DNA of 33,898 bases, from the NCBI GenBank assembly GCA_948528155.1, contig CAOSZT010000008.1, forward strand, positions 1 through 33,898, read 5' to 3'. The notes under the pieces are model-generated. The model ran no database searches. It was not told the DNA's origin and saw only the letters and a program-made list of their open reading frames with translations. The stretch comes from an uncultured Clostridia bacterium. Its GTDB lineage: Bacteria > Bacillota > Clostridia > TANB77 > CAG-508. The position numbers and the translations under genes are program-made. Shown here one piece after another: positions 1 to 5,940 of this stretch (positions within the stretch are counted from its first letter, which is position 1; each line of letters begins with the position of its first letter).

Positions 1-105
1 TATTGTAACTATATATTATTATTACTATATAATTATTATGGATCTAAGTTTTTTATGGTTACATTTTTTGTATAACCTTGCAGTAACTTGCTGTAACTTT
101 GTAAC
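1..105. repeat. GTAAC-rich non-coding end, possible iteron cluster
   Basis: Gene-free stretch after the DUF927 stop. It carries several GTAAC words (near 5, 84, 94 and 101) and the inverted form GTTAC near 58; one more GTAAC lies at 33870-33880 at the other end of the window. If the sequence is circular, these form one 129-bp gap inside the replication operon. Repeats of this type can be iterons or simply AT-rich spacer; no function is shown. Confidence 0.3.
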
Positions 106-1974
106 CTAAAATGGTAAAATTTCGTTTTGTATTTCTCCTATTTCCTCTTCTTGTTTAATGATAAATTTTACGCATCTGCAACTTATTCCATTTATTTTTT
201 TGTTTCCTGCTATTTCTCCTTTTGCATTTTTCTCGATACATCCCTTATTAAATAATTTTTCTTTTATTCCTTTAAAACTTATGTTCCTATCACTTAAAAA
301 GTCCGTTAATACCTTTACTATTACATATATAGAATTTTCTTCATATTTTCCCCATATTTCTGTCATCGGTGTATTATTTTCATTAATAAACTTATTACTA
401 TTTTGAGTAATCCATTCGATAATTTGTTGATAAATTCTTTCTGTTTCTTCTGTATCATTTCTTATATATTGCTTTATTTGTTCTATTGCTAGTGGTTTAT
501 CATTAAATATTTCATTAGAAACTATATAATCTGCTGTCATTATTATTGAAAAAGCATTTACTTGTTTTTTATACTCAATGCTTTTACTTAATTCTTCTGA
601 AAAATTTTTTTGTAAAGTTCTTAACTTTTCTTTATCTTTTATTAGTTCTATAAATTCTTTACCTGCAAATCCATAATTCGCTTGAATAAGGTTTACTGTT
701 TCATTTCCATTTTCAATGATTACATTATCTTCATTTATTTCTATTACTCTGTTTTTTACTCCCTCTTTAGAAATATCACTTGTAATTGGTTCTTCTCCTG
801 TTACTATAATTATATTTTGCCATTCTGTAAGTTCTCTTAGCCCATTGTCTACTGTACCTCTTTCTTTGCCTTTTCCCTCAGTTAATATATATATAAGTTC
901 GTCAAAATTTTTATATTTTGTCTTTGCTATTTGTAGCTCATCAAGAAAAACAGGCATATTTCTATAAAAATTGCATAATCTCTCATTTGCTATTGTTGTA
1001 TTTGATAGATTACTAATAAAATTTTCATCTGGTTTTCCCCAAATGCTAGCACATATCATTTCTGCAACCGTTTTTCCATTACCTGATTTCCCCCATAAAT
1101 GCACTATAAAAGTATTAATATTAAATTTTTTTGTAAGAACACTTGCAAAAGAACTTGCAATTAGAAACCTTAATGCTATACTTGCATTTCTTAGTTTTTT
1201 TATGTGTTCTTTCCATTGTATATAGTCTCCTTTTTCTTTTATATTGTTTAATTTTTGTTTAAATTCTTGGTCTATATCAAGACAATACTCTTCTGTATAC
1301 GGAATAAATTCTTCTTCAACCCACCCTAAATGAGATATTCCTTTTTTAGTTGGAATTATATTTAATTCTACTATATCTGCTAAATATGTAATAAGATTTT
1401 TTGCATTATCTTCATTAACTTCCAACCCTCTATTTGCTAGTTGTAAAATTTTTGCTTTGCTTGATATTGTATTTTTTTCTGCTATTATTTCTTGCCATTT
1501 TCCATCTTTAAAAAATGCCAATTTTACTTTCTCTATATTTGTTTCAATGTTTACAAGTCTTTCTATTGGCATAACTGGTATAGGACTTGCTTTTATTATT
1601 ATTGGTTGTCCACTATTACTATAATCTTTTTTTAATATTCCTATTTCATTTGCTAACCATTTCCCACATTTTAAATTTGGATAAGGACTATCTTTAAAAT
1701 CTGTTATTTTATCGTTTCTTCCTTTTAATTCTTTTATGTATATTTCTCTATATATTTTCAACAGTTTATTAAATTGTTTTGTCACTTTTAACGCTTTAGC
1801 CCTTATTTGTAGCATAACTATTATTTCTTCTCTATTAATGTCTGATTCTATACTAAAGATATAACTAAATATATCCTTATCTATAATTTGTTCTTCTGTT
1901 AATTCACTAATTTCTCCAAAAGGTGTAAATCCCTCATTTATTAATTGTTCTGAAAGTTCTAACTCTTGATTCAA
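106..1974 (-). CDS. DUF927-type helicase/primase-like ATPase, replication module
   Basis: A 622-residue protein of the family often annotated as DUF927 in phage and plasmid replication modules. The region around residue 215 (HLGWVEEEF) is typical of the family. A P-loop GKSGNGKT lies near residue 295 and a Walker B-like VFLDELQ near 340, so it should bind and hydrolyse ATP, most likely as a ring or DNA-unwinding ATPase at the replication fork. The start is a TTG inside the end of the upstream CHC2 gene (41-bp overlap), which implies translational coupling. It ends with TAG. The pair CHC2 protein plus DUF927 ATPase probably forms the phage primase-helicase. The family call is confident; the precise biochemical role is inferred. 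Confidence 0.8.
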   Translation of the reverse strand: MNQELELSEQLINEGFTPFGEISELTEEQIIDKDIFSYIFSIESDINREEIIVMLQIRAKALKVTKQFNKLLKIYREIYIKELKGRNDKITDFKDSPYPNLKCGKWLANEIGILKKDYSNSGQPIIIKASPIPVMPIERLVNIETNIEKVKLAFFKDGKWQEIIAEKNTISSKAKILQLANRGLEVNEDNAKNLITYLADIVELNIIPTKKGISHLGWVEEEFIPYTEEYCLDIDQEFKQKLNNIKEKGDYIQWKEHIKKLRNASIALRFLIASSFASVLTKKFNINTFIVHLWGKSGNGKTVAEMICASIWGKPDENFISNLSNTTIANERLCNFYRNMPVFLDELQIAKTKYKNFDELIYILTEGKGKERGTVDNGLRELTEWQNIIIVTGEEPITSDISKEGVKNRVIEINEDNVIIENGNETVNLIQANYGFAGKEFIELIKDKEKLRTLQKNFSEELSKSIEYKKQVNAFSIIMTADYIVSNEIFNDKPLAIEQIKQYIRNDTEETERIYQQIIEWITQNSNKFINENNTPMTEIWGKYEENSIYVIVKVLTDFLSDRNISFKGIKEKLFNKGCIEKNAKGEIAGNKKINGISCRCVKFIIKQEEEIGEIQNEILPF

Positions 1975-2533
1975 TTCTTCTCACCACCTTTTTTTCGTGT
2001 TTCCAAAACCATATTTTATTTTCATTTGTTCCATTTATAAAAATATTCTCTATTAAATAATCAATATAGTCTTTATTGTGCATTGCTTCTACAAACAGAT
2101 CCTTCACATCTTCTTCTGGATTTTGGGGTTTATATTCTTCTTCCCATTTCCAAAGTAAATGTAGATAATCACACAATAATTGAAATGTTTTATTTTCCCA
2201 CTCTTTAAATATTTCTTCTATTTTTTGCTTATTTTTATATTGATTAATTTCAATTTTGCTTATCTTACTTCCAAAGTCTACTCCTAAACCTAATATTTGA
2301 TTTATTTGTTTTGCACTTTCATAAGCATTGATATTTAGTATTTTTGATACTAATGTAATACAATCTCCTCCTACTTCACAACTAAAACAATGAAATATTT
2401 GCCTTGACTGCGAAATAGAGAAAGATGGTGTTTTTTCTTTATGAAATGGACATACTTGTTTCTTTTTAATGCCAAAATATTCTGCTACTCTTACTATATC
2501 TGCTCTTTGTTTTACTTCTTGTATCTTATTCAC
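1934..2533 (-). CDS. CHC2 zinc-finger primase-like protein
   Basis: 199 residues starting at a GTG placed after AGGAGG. The N-terminus has the DnaG-type zinc ribbon: VAEYFGI, then CPFHKEKTPSFSI, then FHCFSCEVGGD, giving a C-x2-H ... C-x2-C ligand set. No TOPRIM domain follows; the rest is a charged helical region. It is therefore a short template-recognition primase subunit rather than a full DnaG, presumably acting with the overlapping DUF927 ATPase to start DNA synthesis. It lies 10 bp after an SSB-like gene in the same leftward operon. Confidence 0.82.
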   Translation of the reverse strand: MNKIQEVKQRADIVRVAEYFGIKKKQVCPFHKEKTPSFSISQSRQIFHCFSCEVGGDCITLVSKILNINAYESAKQINQILGLGVDFGSKISKIEINQYKNKQKIEEIFKEWENKTFQLLCDYLHLLWKWEEEYKPQNPEEDVKDLFVEAMHNKDYIDYLIENIFINGTNENKIWFWKHEKKVVRRIESRVRTFRTINK

Positions 2534-2542
2534 TTTTACCTC

Positions 2543-3190
2543 CTAAAATGGAAGATCGTCATCTAATGCTATTGTTTGTCTACTCTCTTTTTGTTCTTTA
2601 TTCTCTTTGTTTATTTCTTCATGCTCTTTTACAAAACTATCTAATCCAGACTTTTGATAGTTTTGTGCTTTCTTTATTTTCTCTTGAATCCATCTTGGTA
2701 TTTCATTCCAATACTTCCATGTTTTAACATCTTCTATATCAAAATGTTTTGCACTTGCTAAAGTATCTACAACTGTTCCTTTAGGCAATGCCATTATAGA
2801 GGCAATATTGTTATATTTTTTTCCATTTTTTTCTCCTAAAATAATTTGTAATTGACAAGGTTTGTTTAATATATTCAGTAAATTAAATCCTTGTAGTTCA
2901 TCTTCCGTAAAGCTTTTTCCTCTCCATGCTTGTAAATCTTTTCTTAAATTACTTTTTTCTCCTAAACTAAAACCATATTCTTTACTCATTGTACGCGGTA
3001 TTTTTTCTCCATTAATTTCTACTTCTTCTCCTATTACATTCCATAAGATCATCATTTTCCTTTGTGTCTTATCAAACCTCTCACTTACTTGTAAACCTAA
3101 GTCAATTATCATACTTGATATTGCTGTATACACTCCATTTTCTAATTTCTCAATACTTATATTTCCGCTATCCTTAGCCATCATACTCAT
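2543..3190 (-). CDS. Phage ssDNA-binding-like replication protein
   Basis: 215 residues. The body (residues 10-150) resembles conserved early phage proteins next to primase genes, and the last residues are acidic and end DDDLPF, the classic protein-docking tip of single-stranded DNA-binding proteins. A lysine/glutamate-rich linker precedes the tip, as in SSB. This supports a role in coating ssDNA and recruiting replication or recombination partners. The ATG start follows AGGTG with normal spacing. The OB fold itself cannot be proved by eye. Confidence 0.65.
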   Translation of the reverse strand: MSMMAKDSGNISIEKLENGVYTAISSMIIDLGLQVSERFDKTQRKMMILWNVIGEEVEINGEKIPRTMSKEYGFSLGEKSNLRKDLQAWRGKSFTEDELQGFNLLNILNKPCQLQIILGEKNGKKYNNIASIMALPKGTVVDTLASAKHFDIEDVKTWKYWNEIPRWIQEKIKKAQNYQKSGLDSFVKEHEEINKENKEQKESRQTIALDDDLPF

Positions 3191-3205
3191 AATATTTCAC
3201 CTATT

Positions 3206-3370
3206 TTAACCTTTCATTTCTATTTTTTTATTTAATCTCTTTTTAAATTCTTCATCTAATATTTTCTTTTGTACTTGTATGATTTTATATTTATTATTCA
3301 ATATTGCTTGTTCATAAATTAGTTGGTCACTTGTATAATTTGCAATCACTTTTTCGTAATCATTTTCCAC
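3206..3370 (-). CDS. Small early protein, unknown
   Basis: 54 residues, charged and probably helical, with a lysine-rich C-terminus. The best start is the GTG overlapping the TAG stop of the upstream gene (TAGTG), because AAGGAG stands 8 bp before it; a TTG 18 bp further upstream lacks a ribosome binding site. The protein is not recognised. Its place between the coiled-coil gene and the SSB-like gene suggests an accessory replication or regulatory role, but this is only context. Confidence 0.55.
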   Translation of the reverse strand: MENDYEKVIANYTSDQLIYEQAILNNKYKIIQVQKKILDEEFKKRLNKKIEMKG

Positions 3371-3621
3371 TACATAGACTCCTTCCAATATTGTTTTTCT
3401 ATCTCCATATTTTCCTTCTGATTCTCTTTTCTTTCTTCTTTACTTAACTCTTCATTCTGTTGTTTTAATTCGTCTAAATCATATTCTAGTGCCAATTTAT
3501 ACATAATTAAGTCTTTCGCATCTTGTTCAAACTGTTTATATCCTTTTATTGAATTTATTACAGTTTCTAAATTATCAATTGCATATTCTAAGTCATCTAT
3601 TTTTTGTTCTAATTTTTCCAT
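3370..3621 (-). CDS. Small coiled-coil early protein, unknown
   Basis: 83 residues from an ATG preceded by a G-rich Shine-Dalgarno (GGGTGGGGG, 7 bp away); an in-frame ATG 18 bp upstream lies inside that site and is less likely. The sequence is strongly heptad-like (KLEQKIDDLEYAIDNLE) with an acidic/basic C-terminal half, so an oligomerising coiled coil is likely. Not recognised beyond that. It overlaps the next gene by one base and starts 3 bp after the stop of the upstream small gene. Confidence 0.6.
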   Translation of the reverse strand: MEKLEQKIDDLEYAIDNLETVINSIKGYKQFEQDAKDLIMYKLALEYDLDELKQQNEELSKEERKENQKENMEIEKQYWKESM

Positions 3622-3623
3622 TC

Positions 3624-3767
3624 TTATACCCCCACCCATTTTAACTTTTTTAAGTTTCCTGCTAATACATAATTGTCTATATATTCATTTGCAGGTTGTA
3701 TATGTTCACTTTTAAAATTGCTTATATTACGCACACGTAAATCCCTTTTTAAATCAGGCATTATCAT
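3624..3767 (-). CDS. 47-residue early protein, unknown
   Basis: Begins MIMPDLKRDL and ends in KLKWVGV. It has a basic N-terminus and no recognised domain. It is the first complete gene after the attenuator-like leader at 3787-3923. A four-codon mini-ORF (ATG AGT GAA TAA) sits directly upstream and ends a few bases before its start, a layout compatible with translational coupling or attenuation. The ribosome binding site is weak, so either of two ATGs (codon 1 or 3) may be used. Confidence 0.45.
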   Translation of the reverse strand: MIMPDLKRDLRVRNISNFKSEHIQPANEYIDNYVLAGNLKKLKWVGV

Positions 3768-3786
3768 TTCTTATTCACTCATAAAA

Positions 3787-3923
3787 AATACCTACCTTTC
3801 AAATATCTTCAACAGACCACTTGAAAAGTAGGTATTCTATATGTTAAAATGTATATAGAATTACTTTTCAAGTAGTTCGCAATGATATAGTGTTCATAGT
3901 TTACCAGACGCTGACACTATATC
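3787..3923 (-). promoter_or_regulatory. Attenuator-like leader with mutually exclusive hairpins
   Basis: Three structures are visible. (1) GATATAGTGT at 3884-3893 pairs with ACACTATATC at 3914-3923. (2) ACTTGAAAAGTA plus ATTCTATAT (3819-3842) pairs with 3853-3873, a stem of about 21 bp with a 3-nt bulge. (3) AATACCTAC at 3787-3795 pairs with GTAGGTATT at 3828-3836. Structures 2 and 3 share the segment 3828-3836 and exclude each other. On the minus strand, stem 3 runs straight into a T-tract, so 3 is terminator-like and 2 antiterminator-like. It precedes the 3767-106 early genes. Confidence 0.5.
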
Positions 3924-4024
3924 TATTTTTGTTTTTTAATTATAATTTCTTGCTTTTCTTAATCATACATAACATATTCTTCTCTATCTTCTTTACTTAC
4001 TCCCATACTTTTTATCCAACTCAT
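3923..4024 (-). pseudogene. AbrB/SpoVT-like regulator relic with internal stop
   Basis: Reading the minus strand gives MSWIKSMGVSKEDRE...MYD, then TAA, then EKQEIIIKKQK and TAG in the same frame. The pattern IPxSWIKxMGxxxEDRE ... D(G)xxIIIKK is the C-terminal part of small AbrB-like DNA-binding proteins or antitoxins. The reading frame is open upstream only to about 4039, so the N-terminal half is missing, and an ochre codon replaces the residue expected near the DG turn. I read it as a decayed gene. Confidence 0.45.
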
Positions 4025-4039
4025 AGGAATATTTAGCTT

Positions 4040-4114
4040 ATGAAAAACTTATTCAAAGTTATCGCTATAGTTGTTATATTAAGTTATTTGATATCTAATA
4101 GCAAAAAAGACTAG
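4040..4114 (+). CDS. 24-residue hydrophobic peptide, toxin-like
   Basis: MKNLFKVIAIVVILSY..., one membrane segment followed by a short polar tail ending SKKD. The stop codon lies inside the stem of the terminator at 4103-4138. Short hydrophobic peptide, charged tail and immediate terminator match the look of type I toxins of clostridial prophages. Codons 3-8 (4047-4063) repeat a 17-bp sequence also found at 4146-4162 inside the antisense RNA region. The ribosome binding site is weak, so this may be inactive. Confidence 0.3.
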   Translation: MKNLFKVIAIVVILSYLISNSKKD

Positions 4115-4138
4115 AGTTAGTGCCTCTAGTCTTTTTTT
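4103..4138. terminator. Bidirectional intrinsic terminator
   Basis: Stem AAAAGACTAGAG / CTCTAGTCTTTT with a 7-nt loop and T-runs on both strands. It ends the plus-strand peptide transcript and the converging minus-strand antisense RNA. Confidence 0.85.
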
Positions 4139-4222
4139 GTTCCATACTTATTCAAAGTTATCTTTCTTAAGAAAGGAGGAATATAAATGACAATAATAAA
4201 ATTATTATCTCTTATTTCCTTG
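4104..4222 (-). ncRNA. Candidate antisense RNA (type I antitoxin)
   Basis: A consensus minus-strand promoter (4229-4257) predicts a start near 4222, and the bidirectional terminator at 4103-4138 gives an RNA of about 115 nt. It covers the start codon and ribosome binding site of the 33-residue plus-strand peptide at 4187, and through the 17-bp repeat it could also pair with the 24-residue peptide message. This is the architecture of type I antitoxin RNAs; transcription is predicted, not shown. Confidence 0.5.
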
Positions 4223-4288
4223 CTTAACATTATACTAGAGTTTAATGAAAAAATCAACACTTTTTATTTTTCACTGCATTTCGTCTGA
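4187..4288 (+). CDS. 33-residue hydrophobic peptide, candidate type I toxin
   Basis: MTIIKLLSLISLLNIILEF followed by a polar, aromatic tail. It has an exceptionally good ribosome binding site (AAGAAAGGAGG, 6 bp before ATG), rare for a random small ORF. An antisense promoter lies inside the coding region and its RNA would mask the ribosome binding site. It is on the opposite strand to the early operon and in an otherwise gene-free area. No family is recognised; a membrane-acting type I toxin is the best guess. Confidence 0.42.
   Translation: MTIIKLLSLISLLNIILEFNEKINTFYFSLHFV
4229..4257 (-). promoter_or_regulatory. Antisense promoter, TTGATT-N17-TATAAT
   Basis: On the minus strand, TTGATT at 4257-4252, a 17-bp spacer and TATAAT at 4234-4229. 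It lies within the plus-strand hydrophobic peptide gene and points towards its start codon. Confidence 0.7.
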
Positions 4289-4339
4289 TACACTATTCAA
4301 TTTTCAATGTACTTTTTATTGGAAATATGTACTTGCAAT

Positions 4340-4348
4340 TTATCCACA
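4340..4348 (+). other. DnaA-box match TTATCCACA
   Basis: Perfect match to the bacterial DnaA box, in AT-rich non-coding DNA before the early coiled-coil gene. A single box is weak evidence for an origin. Confidence 0.3.
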
Positions 4349-4396
4349 AATGTGATAAACTTAAGTCAAATATGGATTTATATATTTTGTTTTGAA

Positions 4397-4675
4397 CTAG
4401 TTTAATGATTGGTAGTCGCTAACTAGTTCTTTTATTTTGTCTAAAATAGCTTTTTCATTATTACATGTATTACTTTCTGCTAATGCTGTAATTCGTTTTA
4501 TTAAATCATTTTGCTTATCTAATGTTTTGTCTTGATTATCTATTGTTGTTTGTTGCTCTTTTGTTATATCCTTATAATAATTTTTTAATGTTGCTAATTC
4601 TTCAACTCTTTCTTCTGCTTTTTCTAAGCTGTGTGTTCTAGCTACTAATAAACTTTGTTTTTCTTTATTCCACAT
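4397..4675 (-). CDS. Coiled-coil early protein, unknown
   Basis: 92 residues, nearly all helical, with long runs of charged heptads from about residue 15 to 75 (LEKAEERVEELATL, then TTIDNQDKTLDKQND). The ATG follows AAAGGGG with good spacing. It lies in the early operon 16 bp after a small membrane peptide gene. No catalytic motif is seen. Early phage coiled-coil proteins of this size are common, and a function cannot be named. Confidence 0.6.
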   Translation of the reverse strand: MWNKEKQSLLVARTHSLEKAEERVEELATLKNYYKDITKEQQTTIDNQDKTLDKQNDLIKRITALAESNTCNNEKAILDKIKELVSDYQSLN

Positions 4676-4691
4676 ATTTCTTAACCCCTTT

Positions 4692-4790
4692 CTATTTAAT
4701 TAATGAACATAGCAAAAAGCCTGTACCAATTAACGATATTGCTATCATCCACAGTGCATTACTTATTAATTCTTTTGTTTTCTTTTTCAT
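4692..4790 (-). CDS. 32-residue single-span membrane peptide
   Basis: Starts MKKKTKELISNALW and continues with a hydrophobic segment (MIAISLIGTGFLLC) to the end. The basic N-terminus predicts it inside the cell with one membrane span. AAGGAG precedes the ATG at slightly long spacing (11 bp). It sits between two small early genes on the same strand, so it is probably a real early gene; its role is unknown. Confidence 0.45.
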   Translation of the reverse strand: MKKKTKELISNALWMIAISLIGTGFLLCSLIK

Positions 4791-4806
4791 TTGTTATTCA
4801 CTCTCC

Positions 4807-4944
4807 TTAATTATTCTTTTGACTTATTTCATAAATTAACTTTTTTAAATCTGTTAATATAGAAATTTTTTCTTCCTCTGTTGTTACTGCATAATCATCA
4901 CATATTGTGATTTTTGTATTTCCTAATGTATTTACTTTTTGCAT
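4807..4944 (-). CDS. 45-residue early protein, unknown
   Basis: Begins MQKVNTLGNTKITICDDY and ends with a charged helix. AGAGGTG precedes the ATG by 7 bp. Small proteins with a TKITICDDY-like strand and a C-terminal helix are frequent just downstream of Cro in clostridial phages; I do not know a function. It is the first gene after the Cro-like regulator. Confidence 0.5.
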   Translation of the reverse strand: MQKVNTLGNTKITICDDYAVTTEEEKISILTDLKKLIYEISQKNN

Positions 4945-4998
4945 ATATAACACCTCTTGTTCAGTGTATTCATAAGATTTGTCCTACTTTCGCTTTTT

Positions 4999-5020
4999 TG
5001 TATCAGTTCGTGGTTATTTC
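4999..5020. repeat. Left arm of inverted repeat flanking the lysogeny switch
   Basis: TGTATCAGTTCGTGGTT followed by ATTTC. The same sequence with one change (GTTTT) stands in inverse orientation at 5808-5829. Because the two regulator genes are divergent, both transcripts carry the element in the same sense at their 3-prime ends. Confidence 0.75.
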
Positions 5021-5259
5021 CTTTGTTCGTTTTCTCGAACTTTTTCTTTAAAAAAATATTCTGGTATATCACTATGCGATATATTTAAAATAGAACATAT
5101 ATTTAAAATCTCTTTTTGAGTAAAATATGTATTGCTATTCATCTTGTTACTAATAGTAGTTTCGTCCAAGTTTAGTTTTTTCGCTAGTTTATTTTGAGTT
5201 TCTAACACTTCTTTTATTCTGCCTTTTAATTTACTATGATTTATTTCTAGATTTTTCAT
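5014..5259 (-). CDS. Cro-like XRE-family regulator
   Basis: 81 residues with a single helix-turn-helix: NKLAKKLNLDETTISNKMNS (about residues 24-43) is the XRE pattern. It is short, lacks a dimerisation or cleavage domain, and is divergent from the larger repressor at 5431, so it fits Cro: it should bind the shared operators and turn on the early operon it heads. A GTTCG-N6-CGAAC dyad occurs inside its 3-prime end (5025-5040) as well as in its promoter region. The stop codon is inside the left arm of the 21-bp inverted repeat. Confidence 0.8.
   Translation of the reverse strand: MKNLEINHSKLKGRIKEVLETQNKLAKKLNLDETTISNKMNSNTYFTQKEILNICSILNISHSDIPEYFFKEKVRENEQRK
5025..5040. promoter_or_regulatory. 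Operator-like dyad GTTCG-N6-CGAAC (internal copy)
   Basis: Same dyad with the same 6-bp spacing as the copy at 5281-5296, but inside the 3-prime end of the Cro-like gene. It may be a distal operator or a coincidence of coding sequence. Confidence 0.4.
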
Positions 5260-5280
5260 TTCTATTTCCTCCTTTCTTTC

Positions 5281-5296
5281 GTTCGTGTTGTCGAAC
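5281..5296. promoter_or_regulatory. Operator dyad GTTCG-N6-CGAAC at the cro promoter
   Basis: Perfect dyad directly downstream of the -10 box of the leftward promoter, the expected place for a repressor/Cro operator. Together with the three TTTTTTGAAAA-like repeats (near 5336, 5366 and 5391) it forms the switch region. Confidence 0.6.
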
Positions 5297-5303
5297 TTTA
5301 ATT

Positions 5304-5332
5304 ATATTATCAAACCATAAAAATAAAGTCAA
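5304..5332 (-). promoter_or_regulatory. Early leftward promoter (cro)
   Basis: On the minus strand, TTGACT at 5332-5327, a 17-bp spacer and TAATAT at 5309-5304. It lies 45 bp before the Cro-like start codon and next to the dyad operator. Confidence 0.7.
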
Positions 5333-5381
5333 TAGTTTTTTGAAAAAAATTCGACTTTCTTAATTTTTTTTGAAAAATTTA

Positions 5382-5410
5382 TTGATTTTTTTTGAAAAGT
5401 CATTTATAAT
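5382..5410 (+). promoter_or_regulatory. Repressor promoter (rightward)
   Basis: TTGATT at 5382-5387, a 17-bp spacer and a perfect TATAAT at 5405-5410, 20 bp before the repressor ATG. Two TTTTTTGAAAA-like repeats overlap or precede the -35, suggesting autoregulation. Confidence 0.75.
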
Positions 5411-5430
5411 AACACTATGGAGGTATTCTT

Positions 5431-5787
5431 ATGAGTGAATTAGTAGATACTTTTTCAAACAGACTAAACACCGCTATGAGGATAAGGAATATTAAAGCTA
5501 CTGAACTTTCTAAAAAAACTGGAATAGCAAAATCTTCTTTAAGTGAATATATAAATGGTAAATATGAAGCCAAACAAGATGGAGTATATTTGTTAGCAAA
5601 GGCATTATGTGTAAATGAATCTTGGCTTATGGGGGGTGATGTTCCTATGGAAAAAACTTTACAAGAACGCAAAAATGATCCTCCAGAATATATAATAAAT
5701 ACAAAAGGCTTAACACAAGAAGAAATTGAATCTATAAAAAGATATGTAGAGTTTATAAAGAATGAAAAGAAAAACGATATAAAATAA
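5431..5787 (+). CDS. CI-like XRE-family lysogeny repressor
   Basis: 118 residues. An XRE helix-turn-helix occupies residues 10-65 (ATELSKKTGIAKSSLSEYIN, then LLAKALCVNESWLMGG). The C-terminal third is a short helical region without a LexA-type protease fold, so induction does not look like RecA-stimulated self-cleavage; a partner or antirepressor may be needed. GGAGG stands 8 bp before the ATG. It is divergent from the Cro-like gene, so the pair forms the lysis-lysogeny switch, and it is followed by the integrase in the same direction. Confidence 0.82.
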   Translation: MSELVDTFSNRLNTAMRIRNIKATELSKKTGIAKSSLSEYINGKYEAKQDGVYLLAKALCVNESWLMGGDVPMEKTLQERKNDPPEYIINTKGLTQEEIESIKRYVEFIKNEKKNDIK

Positions 5788-5790
5788 AAA

Positions 5791-5838
5791 AGGAAATAAA
5801 TGTATTCAAAACAACCACGAACTGATACATTATTTCCT
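5791..5838 (+). terminator. Hairpin after the repressor gene
   Basis: AGGAAATAAATGTAT pairs with ATACATTATTTCCT (one bulge). The 19-nt loop contains most of the right arm (5808-5829) of the inverted repeat shared with the Cro 3-prime end. There is no strong T-tract, so it may stabilise the 3-prime end or act in regulation. Confidence 0.45.
5808..5829. repeat. Right arm of inverted repeat flanking the lysogeny switch
   Basis: Inverse copy of the element at 4999-5020; 17 identical bases then one mismatch and three more matches. Confidence 0.75.
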
Positions 5839-5846
5839 CACCTAAC

Positions 5847-5933
5847 ACTATTGAAAGTGTTTGTATATTTATTATATATAAATTTACTTCCATTTTCAAT
5901 AGTTTATAAATAAATTTATTGAAAATTGGAGGT
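5847..5933 (+). promoter_or_regulatory. Integrase promoter and SD-masking leader hairpin
   Basis: TTGAAA at 5851-5856 and TATATA at 5873-5878 (16-bp spacer) form a plausible promoter. The motif ACTATTGAAARTG occurs at 5847-5859, inverted at 5891-5903, and in part at 5918-5929. In the RNA, 5887-5902 can pair with 5917-5933, which contains the GGAGG ribosome binding site of the integrase. This predicts low translation unless the hairpin is opened. The repeats could also be recombinase-binding or attP arms. Confidence 0.5.
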
Positions 5934-5940
5934 ATTTTTT

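Noticed and set aside
106..1974. Plus-strand ORFs inside the DUF927 gene
   Set aside because: Hydrophobic, low-complexity shadows of the minus-strand coding sequence with no start context.
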